Shown here piece by piece: positions 56,675-64,000 of a stretch of 64,000 bases of DNA. Each line of letters opens with the position of its first letter. Within the stretch, counting starts at the first letter, position 1. Source of the DNA: Persicaria tinctoria (lineage: Eukaryota > Streptophyta > Magnoliopsida > Caryophyllales > Polygonaceae). Below the pieces are notes generated by a model. It worked only from the letters and a program-made list of their open reading frames with translations, was not told where the DNA came from and ran no database searches. The stretch spans positions 82,652,188-82,716,187 of the forward strand of contig JBANSL010000013.1 of assembly GCA_037127255.1 (NCBI GenBank), in the 5' to 3' direction. The position numbers and the translations under genes were made by a program.

Positions 56675-57515
56675 GGCGGTCGAATGAATGTATGCCGAGC
56701 CACCAAATGGTCCTTAGAAAAAATCAAGACTCCTAGCTCAAACCAATCTAAGCTGCTTATCCATTTAGCCCCTCCTAACAAACTAAAAGGCAAAAATGCT
56801 AAGCAGGTCCAGTGGTAAAATATATATACTCCCACAATAATCCAGCAATAACTCAAAATAGTGAAAACTGAAAAGATGCCAGATATAGTCATTCTTGGAT
56901 GATGATGTTTGATATAGCATCGGAATGAACAATTCTTGAAAAATGTTCTTCGGTTAAATGTGCAAACTAGAACGAGGAACGAAATCGTATTTAACATTAT
57001 AAATGGTACTTTTCAATATGTTTAAACCACGTTTTTGCCCAATTGACAAATCGCCAACCTCGTAAAATTTGGTGGGTAAGAAATAATCGGCAAAACCAGT
57101 CTTTTATAAAAAAGGATCCTTGCATTTATGTCAAAAAATTATTCAGAAAACATAGGCATGAAGGACAAACTACAACCTTATCTTCCTACAAAATCATTAG
57201 CTGTAATTTTACAAAGGAGAAGAGCAATGAAGTCCAACTTCCATATTCCACGGACTTGCAATTTCCAAACTGACCAAAAACTAGAAATGGAATGTAGGCG
57301 AATTTCATCATGGCATTTAGAACGTGCCAAAGTGCAAGATCTCAATTCAGAAATCAGACTCCACAAATTCAGCAGCAGCAACACACGGAATGGTAAACGA
57401 AGGAATCCATGGAAACAACTCAACGAAAACCGAAAATTGAAGAGAAATGGAAGCCACCAAGCAGTAAATCGCAAGCAGAAAGGTTGCGGACAAGCAAAGG
57501 AAGGGAGCAACATAC

Positions 57516-57650
57516 CTCGAGATCTGAAGCACAAAGTAGACCAGCTGGAGCCTGGAGATGGTGGGGCGAGGCAGAGAGGATAGGAGTGCGACTAGGAAAA
57601 AAATGATACTACCTAGTACTACAGATGGGTGATTCGATAGCGGGCGCGGT
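57516..57650 (-). other. Probable 5-prime untranslated exon of the PATROL1-like gene
   Basis: A donor CTCGAG then GTATGTTG ends at 57516 and the stretch before it has no ATG. It would splice to an acceptor ahead of the start exon, for example TTTTCTAAG near 56710. The transcription start and the exact acceptor are not determined. Confidence 0.45.
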
Positions 57651-58530
57651 GGATCCGACACTACTACCTACTGATGTATCCAGGTTCCCTGGCCGTGAGA
57701 TTGAGATACACAAAGCTCAAAAACTGTTTGAATTCGGGATCAATTTGGCAATGGAAATCGTATCGCTGAGTAGCACAACAGTATTTGCAGCTTGGAAGCT
57801 TGAATAGTTGGGCAGTGAAATGACGGAGGGTGGAAAGGGGCAAAGGGCTGGGAACCTGAGATCCATCCAGAGGATCAATCTCTCTATATTTTTTATTTCG
57901 GAATTTTCGTCAAAGGCCGTTGTTAAGCTAATTCGCGTAAATTTTCACCCCAAAAAAAAAACGCCGAAACTATATACACGTGCACGTTAATTACAATGTG
58001 GCTCAACGTCGGAATTAAAGTGCAAGTTGGCCCTAAGTCCTTAACCCCATCGTATCCAGACGTGAAGACATGTTTTTATTTTATTTTTATAAAACATGGT
58101 GGCACGTCCAAAATGACGTGCAATAATGCAAGTCGCGACTCTGTTTGTTGACAAGTCGCAGAGCCGAGTTTCATGGAAGATGCTCGGCCTTGCTTGGGAG
58201 TTGGGACATCCCCGGACGGCCGACATGGGGTACAGGTGCCCTTGTCTGTCTGTACATGGACCTAGGAGAGGCTACCCGAGCAGAGGCGAAGGGTTTAGAT
58301 GGATGCACGCCGCTACTGCAAGTACGAGACCGCAAAATTTGTGTTATAGTTTAGTAGTAATATTTTATTCTCATTCTTACCAAATTGTGTTTTGTGTCAA
58401 GGCTTGGATATGGGCGTACTTCCCTCGCTTCCGTGGCGATCTGTCCAGCGATCCGGCTAGGGTTGAGGATCGACGCTGGTATGCGAGGTTCATCCCTCCG
58501 AAGGCGCCTACCCGCAAGAACGTTGCGGGC
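57651..58530. other. Upstream flank of PATROL1; possible gene fragment at its right side
   Basis: 57651-58050 presumably holds the PATROL1 promoter; no clear TATA box was fixed. At about 58400-58530 on the plus strand AWIWAYFPRFRGDL, followed by RRWYARFIPP, faintly recalls the plant mobile domain (MAIN-like/retroelement-associated), but too little is left to be sure. The Athila-like LTR starts at 58531 and would cut this fragment. Confidence 0.3.
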
Positions 58531-60265
58531 TGTTGTAAACCTATTTTGCCATGTTTTATACTTACTTTTATATCGATTTTTTGCATGCATTTCATACATT
58601 TGGGCTAGAATAGTACAGAATCTATGTAGTTTATGCTTATTTGCCAAATTATGGAGTCTACACCAGTTTCTGTTTAATTTCGCAGAAATCGAGGCATTTT
58701 ACAACAATTCAGAGAAAGGACGGAAAGCTCGAAGTCAACTATAGAAATTCCAAGGTCAAGGAGCAGCGGAACCAGGACAAATCGAGCAAAGGACAAGGAA
58801 GAAGTAACTCGACAAGGCTGGTCGATATTTGGTCGATATCGAGTAACCCGAGCCCAGTCGAATTCCAGCGAAGTCGAGAAGGAGCACTCGAGGAGCCTAA
58901 AGTTACTCGATGTTGAGCACATGTCGACAAGTCCGAATCCTGCTCGAGCTCGAGTGCAACCCCGGGCGAAGAATCTTACTCGATGTTGAGGAGTTTGGTC
59001 GACGTCGAGGACATTCCAGAGTAGGCCGAGTCGAGTATGAGGAGAAATCCGAGTGATTGTGGTTACTTGCAAGCCAAGATTTGAGATATTCTATCAAGAG
59101 ACATGAAGATCTATCAAGAGAAGGAAGGATCTATCCACACTAGTCCTAGTTTCCTTTAGAGATTTATTTCCTATATCATAATATTTTATCTTATGTTATT
59201 AGATAGAAAGTTTTAGATTTAGATATAGTTGTTCCTTCCTAGAATAGCTACATGGAACATTATAAATAACGCTTTAGGGGTTGGATCTTATAATCATCCA
59301 AGCCAAGCCACAAGAAAAGACATAGAGAAAGAGAGATAGCGAGTAGGAGAGAGAGAGTCTTGGAGCCGAGTAGAGTTTCTAAAGCGAGAGCGGAATTGGC
59401 TTCGATCGGTTGTAAGCTTTCTTTTAGTTTATTAATGCAATTTAGTTTTATGAAATCTTTAATGTGTTTATTAATGATGAAGAGCGAGTAGTCACCCAAC
59501 TTCTAGGGCCGGGGTGAGTCCGACGGTAGCCATGTAAGGTGATGCGGTAAAGGTACAATCTTTTGATGCGATTTCGTCTTCTATCCCTACGAGCATGATT
59601 CTTTTGCGAAAGTTGAAGGTAATCCTTGTTTGTGTTATTGAAGCGAAAGTGATCTTAATACAACTTGGATTAATTATGTGAAAAAAGGTTAGTAACAATT
59701 AGGGTTTATGTGAAAGCCTCTATCTTTCTATTTGTTAATAACGAGAGTTATTTGATGAAAAACATGATCTTTTATGCCTTTATGTGTTATTTTGCATGGT
59801 TATCGTTGTGGTATTGATACCCTGATTCTAAAAGTCTTTAGTTTATCGATTTTATTCACAAATTTCGTGTTTACTTTCGTTTTTATGCAATTTAAAGTTT
59901 CGATCTTCGATTCTGTTTTACTTGATTTCGAGCACTTTTGGTCGACGTCGAGGAAATTGGTCGACGTCGAGTAGGCTTAGTCGAGAACGACCAGATTTTT
60001 GTTTCATTTTCATTTTTGTTTTGCAGTTAGTCGACTGAGTAGTCGAGATCGAGTACCTTGCTCGAGATCGAGTACTTCTTGAGTCGTTTTTCGAGGAGTT
60101 TTCTGGAACTGAAAAGGCGGGCGCTGAAACGCTTCCTCGTGGATCGATCCTGACTACCTTCTACTACAACGGGAGAAAGTCTTGTATTTATTTGCTGAGA
60201 CCGGGAGTCGGTTTGCTTTTATATTTTATATTTAATTCATAATTGATCGTCCTCATGCAACAACA
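58531..60265 (+). repeat. 5-prime LTR of an Athila-like Ty3-type retrotransposon
   Basis: It starts TGTTGTAAACC and ends ATGCAACAACA (TG...CA, 5-bp inverted ends) and is followed within two bases by the primer site. 1,735 bp is typical for Athila-like LTRs. A TATA box TATAAATA lies at 59261-59268. TCGA-rich palindromic motifs cluster at 58820-59030 and 59935-60090. The partner LTR is outside the window, so the left boundary rests on the terminal motif only. Confidence 0.65.
59261..59268 (+). promoter_or_regulatory. LTR promoter TATA box
   Basis: TATAAATA is preceded by GGAACAT, and would place the start of the element transcript near 59295 inside the LTR. Confidence 0.5.
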
Positions 60266-60266
60266 A

Positions 60267-60285
60267 ATTGGCGCCGTTGCCAAGG
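60267..60285 (+). other. Primer-binding site of the Athila-like element
   Basis: ATTGGCGCCGTTGCCAAGGA directly after the LTR is the standard plant Athila/Tat type primer site (usual form TTGGCGCCGTTGCCGGGG). Confidence 0.8.
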
Positions 60286-60390
60286 AAACAATCAATCGCG
60301 CCATTTTTAGTTCTTTTTCTCTTCTTTATATTTGTTTTTGCTTTTTAGTCCCTTTTTACTTATTTCTTTTTTATTTTGTTTCTTAGGTGC

Positions 60391-62065
60391 ATGCGAAGAA
60401 CTGATCGCATGCTTATCAACCCTATTCTCGAGCCAGAACGTTTCTTCCACTTACAATAAAGGCTTAGGAAGAGACTCATGTCAACATCCACCAACGAGAA
60501 TGCGGTCCCGCTCACACCAGCACAGAAGCTTGAGCAACTCCGCCTACGGATAGAGGAACTCACCACCAGAGAAGCAGAACACGCCCGACGAGAGGCGGAA
60601 TATGCACAGAATTAGCAACGGTGGGAGGCAAGGGTAGATCGCGAGGTCAACGCAAGAAGGGAACTTGAGGAGCAGATTGGGCATATCCCATCCAACGCAA
60701 AGGAGTATCTGCATCCTACTCTGGAAGTTCTAGAATCGCCGATCGTTCTTCCCGCTATTAATTTTGAAATTCGTCCTTCTTTTATTACTGAAATTAGGAG
60801 GAGTCAGTTTAGGGGAAGAATCAATGAATGTCCTTTAGAGCATGTCACCACTTTTATAGATTTATATGAAGTTATAGCAGATGGTGCTAATTTATAATAT
60901 TTAAAACTAAAGGCTTTTCGTTGGTCCCTTGTAGGAATAGCACAATAGTGGCTGGAAGGGTTGCCTGCACGATCCATTCGCACTTGGAACGAACTGCAAG
61001 ACTTGTTCCTCAACAAGTTCTTTCCTCCAGCAAAGACAGCTGCTCTCATACAACAAATCACGGCTTTGAGACAGAAGCCAAGGGAAACACTTGCACAGGT
61101 CTAGGAGCGCTACAAAAGGCTTCACGCACGGACAGCCACCCTACGTCATCCAGGAGATCATCTTCAACTACCTGGATGCGCCTACTAAGGATCGGATCAA
61201 CAACTACACCGCATATGGGTATCTCGAGTACACTCCACGCCGCGCTTGGGAGGTGTTTGAGATGCTGGCCAACTACGACAACACATATGGGACTTCTGCG
61301 GCCTTTGCTAACAAAAGGTATGAAAGGCCTACCCCATCTATGCCATTGTATGTGCCACCAAAGGAGGTTGATCCGGACGTCAGGGAGCAATTCCAGAATG
61401 ACTAGGTACGCCGTCTTACCAAACAAGTCAAATTCTTGTCTAAAAATCAGCCTTGTTTGGAATGTGGGTATGTGAGGCACAACACCATTGCGTGCCTACA
61501 CGTCGATCAAGTACATCAAGCAGAAACCCAAGAAGAGGTAAGGTATGCAGGGGGACACTACTCAGGACCACATCAGAACCAGAACTGGATCTATTATCGC
61601 CAGCCCCAACATCAAAATCCCCCGCCCTACAGAGCTCCTGGTCACCCTGATAGAGAAGGTAAGAAAGATGACCTGCAAACCATTCTTGAGGAGATGCGGA
61701 GGAATCATTCAGACACCAAACAATCTATCAATTCCATCCACACTCAGCTGCATGGTGTCAACTCTAGGCTTGGAGAAATCATTATCTGGCGAAAATCGAT
61801 TGAAACGCAGATTGGTCAACTGGCTACATCCGTCCCCAAGCAATCAGGTACGCTCCTTGGATTCTCTGAACCTAACCCTAAGGGTAAATCTACAGAACAT
61901 GTGGCTACCATGAGTCTAAGGAGTGGGCGACAAACACAGACATCCGATCAGAACACGGAGGAGAAGGACGCAACAGACTACTCGACACCGAGCAAGCCAG
62001 TCGACCAACCTTTACTCGACATCGACCAAACCCTACTCGACATCGACCAGAACGCTACACCTTGA
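60391..62065 (+). pseudogene. Decayed gag gene of the Athila-like element
   Basis: The start ATG is at 60391. Readable parts are a coiled charged segment (LEQLRLRIEELTTREAEHAR), a capsid core (WLEGLP, then FFPPAKTAALIQQI), a Cys-rich CLECGYVRHNTIAC near 61455-61500 and a tail with IETQIGQLATSV. Stops interrupt the frame near 60457, 60615, 60896, 60947, 61101 and 61404, and the frame shifts near 61180. No protease or pol follows; after 62065 the sequence changes to unrelated DNA. It is clearly inactive and older than the LTR element at 11341. Confidence 0.8.
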
Positions 62066-63930
62066 AATACCCCAAATTATTTTTGGGTATTTCTTCTATA
62101 ATTCAAATAATAATATTTTCTTTATATTATATCTCCAAAGTATTTTTGGTATTTCGTTTCCAACGTAAATAAATAGAATTTCTATGTATTGTATTATACT
62201 GAAAAGATGAGAATTTATTTTCAACTTATATTGATTTAAGCAAGGTATATTAATTAATACAAGGTTATAGAAGTGTTTTACTATTTTAAATGAAAATAGG
62301 AATTTATTCGGTGGAGTTATTTGATTTATACAGCTAAATTAGATAAGACAAACTAATTAACTTGAAGATGATACGGGTAAATACCAGCCCGAATCTGGTG
62401 CTCTTCCCGAATCCACATCTCCTCCCCTCCAATTCAAATCTATCTATTTCAGATCTTCTAATCAATCTCGGTGGAAGAACCACATCCTCTAGTCCAAGAA
62501 TATCGGGTGATTATAACGTCCGTATCCCTCGTCCCCTCGATTCATCCGCTTCCTTATTATGCCCGACCATAAACCGAGACCGCCACCATTATCCCTCTTC
62601 TTCATCCCTGTGTTTAATTACTCGCATCTGTCTCATCGTGTCGAAGGTGCTACAGCCGAGGACCTGGCTTTTAGTCACCATCGGAGCGTCCCTGGTAACT
62701 CAAGAGTCGACCGCCGCCAGTGACCAGGGTCCATGTTCCTCTCACAACAATGCAGCATATGCCCAACAACCGCCTCAAGCTTTGAATCGAGCCGACAACG
62801 TTGACTGATTTGTTTCTGCAGCAACTTCCGACCTTCCGTTCTCTCTCGTTTCTCAGCGGAATTTCAAATTCTTTATACCAAATCGTAGATCTGTAAGTCT
62901 ACTTTCCATTGCCTCTAATTTCATTCAATTCCGATCTGGCATTAGGAAATTACGGATGCTGAAGTACAGCAGCGTCTGAAACTATGGCAACTGTCGACAG
63001 GTTCTTGCGGGATGCCCCTAGGAGGCTGTGATGGGTCGTCTCTTTCCGTTCATAGCCCGTTTCAAAGACAAGTCTGTGTACTACAACTTTTATTCACAAG
63101 TCATGGCCAAATTCTAAAGGGTTCAAGATTTTTAGATGCATCAAGGCGGATGCAAGTGCCCAGGAAAATTCCAGATTGAGCGAAAACTGCGACGAATTGC
63201 GGGACCTCGTTCTCCGTCGACTTTCGCTCAAACCCCCTGTTCTTTATATCAAAACGAAGCTCGGTAAGTCTAGTTTCCAAAACTTTCAGTTTTTCTTAAT
63301 TCCGATTTCATACCAAGGAGTTATGAAAGTATGTTCAAAGGTCTGTCAGGATTCTAAACTAATCTAGTTCATGTGCGTTGGTCCACATTTCCGCAGCCAT
63401 AGCTCAACGCCTTCGACCCCGAATCGATTCCACAGAAACCTTGCACATCAATGAGCAGTGGTAAGTTTGAAAGACCCATTTTTGTCGTCTCTAATTGACG
63501 TCGAATTGCAGTCGAACTTACTTAACCAAACATGTTTGTGCGTGTGCTGTTTTGTTCAAATCGCAGCCACTGTTCAGGCACTTGTCTCGACATTTTCGTC
63601 CACCCTTCGACAAAACTAACACATCCAGGCTGAAGTAGAGATTGCACTTGTCAGTTTGATATGTCATACGCATCAATCGGAGCTCTGTGCAAGGAGAACG
63701 AGCTCGGAAGATCTCCCAAAACCACTGTTGAAGCTGCGAGAATGTGACTGTCGGGCTTAGGCCAGTTTGTGGGTATTTACACGAAACCTCCCACACTTTC
63801 AGTTTTTGTAAAATATGCCCCTATTATAGTTTCTAAAATTTCAGAAATTACCCCGCAGTTTTAGAAGTTGTTCTAACCCGGGTAATCTCTTTAATCCGCA
63901 GCGTTATCTTCAAATCCTTACCCATCCACA
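62066..63930 (+). other. Unassigned repeat DNA, possibly an LTR of another element
   Basis: The Athila-like sequence stops at about 62063, where TGAAATACCCC begins. GTGGGTATTTACA occurs at 63770-63782, so TG...CA bounds of a ~1.72-kb LTR (62063-63782) are conceivable. Internal repeats of TCCGAT and CCATTTCATACCAAGG-like blocks resemble LTRs of plant chromovirus-type elements. No primer site was recognised after 63782. Arms GAAATACCC and GGGTATTTC form a hairpin at 62064-62093. Confidence 0.35.
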
Positions 63931-64000
63931 ATGAGTCAAGATTCCAAAGAAGATAGCATTGATTCATTCGTAGACTTCGTTAACCCCGTCACCGAGTGCT
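63931..64000 (+). CDS. Start of a reading frame cut by the window edge
   Basis: ATG at 63931 opens MSQDSKEDSIDSFVDFVNPV and runs to the end. It could be the gag start of the element whose putative LTR lies upstream. There is too little sequence to name it. Confidence 0.35.
   Translation, partial: MSQDSKEDSIDSFVDFVNPVTEC

Noticed and set aside
57128..57583. Plus-strand frame opposite the PATROL1 leader
   Set aside because: It covers the untranslated exon and first intron of PATROL1 on the opposite strand and has no domain.
58126..58608. 160-residue plus-strand frame as a gene
   Set aside because: It runs across the start of the Athila-like LTR and has no secure domain; only a faint mobile-domain-like piece remains.

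Overview
This is plant nuclear DNA. Evidence: a 26-coding-exon gene with GT/AG introns that matches the plant-only PATROL1 (Munc13-like) family, two intronless CYP94-type cytochrome P450 genes, and a dense set of plant transposons (L1-type LINEs, Athila-like and copia-like LTR elements, hAT, Mutator-like, PIF/Harbinger and Stowaway elements, SINEs with TTG tails). The species cannot be fixed from the sequence; a eudicot is plausible. No prokaryotic gene organisation, CRISPR array, rRNA or tRNA gene was recognised.

Region 1 (1-7.1 kb): a decayed minus-strand LINE (ORF2 at 1-1432, ORF1 with a zinc knuckle at 2649-4205), AT-rich repeat DNA, a small complete hAT-type element (5554-6004) and gene-like debris. 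Region 2 (7.1-18.7 kb): a plus-strand LINE whose ORF2 is open on both sides of a very young 5.65-kb LTR element (11341-16993). That element lies in minus orientation, has near-identical LTRs, a gag remnant, a second unrecognised ORF and no pol. Region 3 (18.7-22.4 kb): a modular tandem array with an embedded telomere-like fold-back, then GC-rich duplications. Region 4 (22.4-28.3 kb): an inverted pair of AT-rich repeats flanking a polyA retroposon, a hAT-like end, and a Mutator-like element (26229-27245) whose left terminal repeat is split by an insertion.

Region 5 (28.3-34.5 kb): two tandem minus-strand CYP94-type P450 genes. Between them lies a 1.35-kb copia/TRIM-like element with identical LTRs and a perfect target duplication, inside an older retroposed sequence. 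Region 6 (35.0-57.7 kb): the PATROL1 gene on the minus strand, assembled from splice signals into 26 coding exons (1,121 predicted residues, intact), with introns loaded with MITEs, a Harbinger-like element and SINEs.

Region 7 (58.0-64.0 kb): the 5-prime part of a decayed Athila-like element (LTR, primer site, gag with several stops), interrupted by further repeat DNA. A short reading frame starts at 63931 and runs off the window.

The apparently functional host genes are the two P450s (probable fatty-acid or jasmonate oxidation) and PATROL1 (trafficking to the plasma membrane). They show no common pathway; most of the rest is layered transposon insertion.
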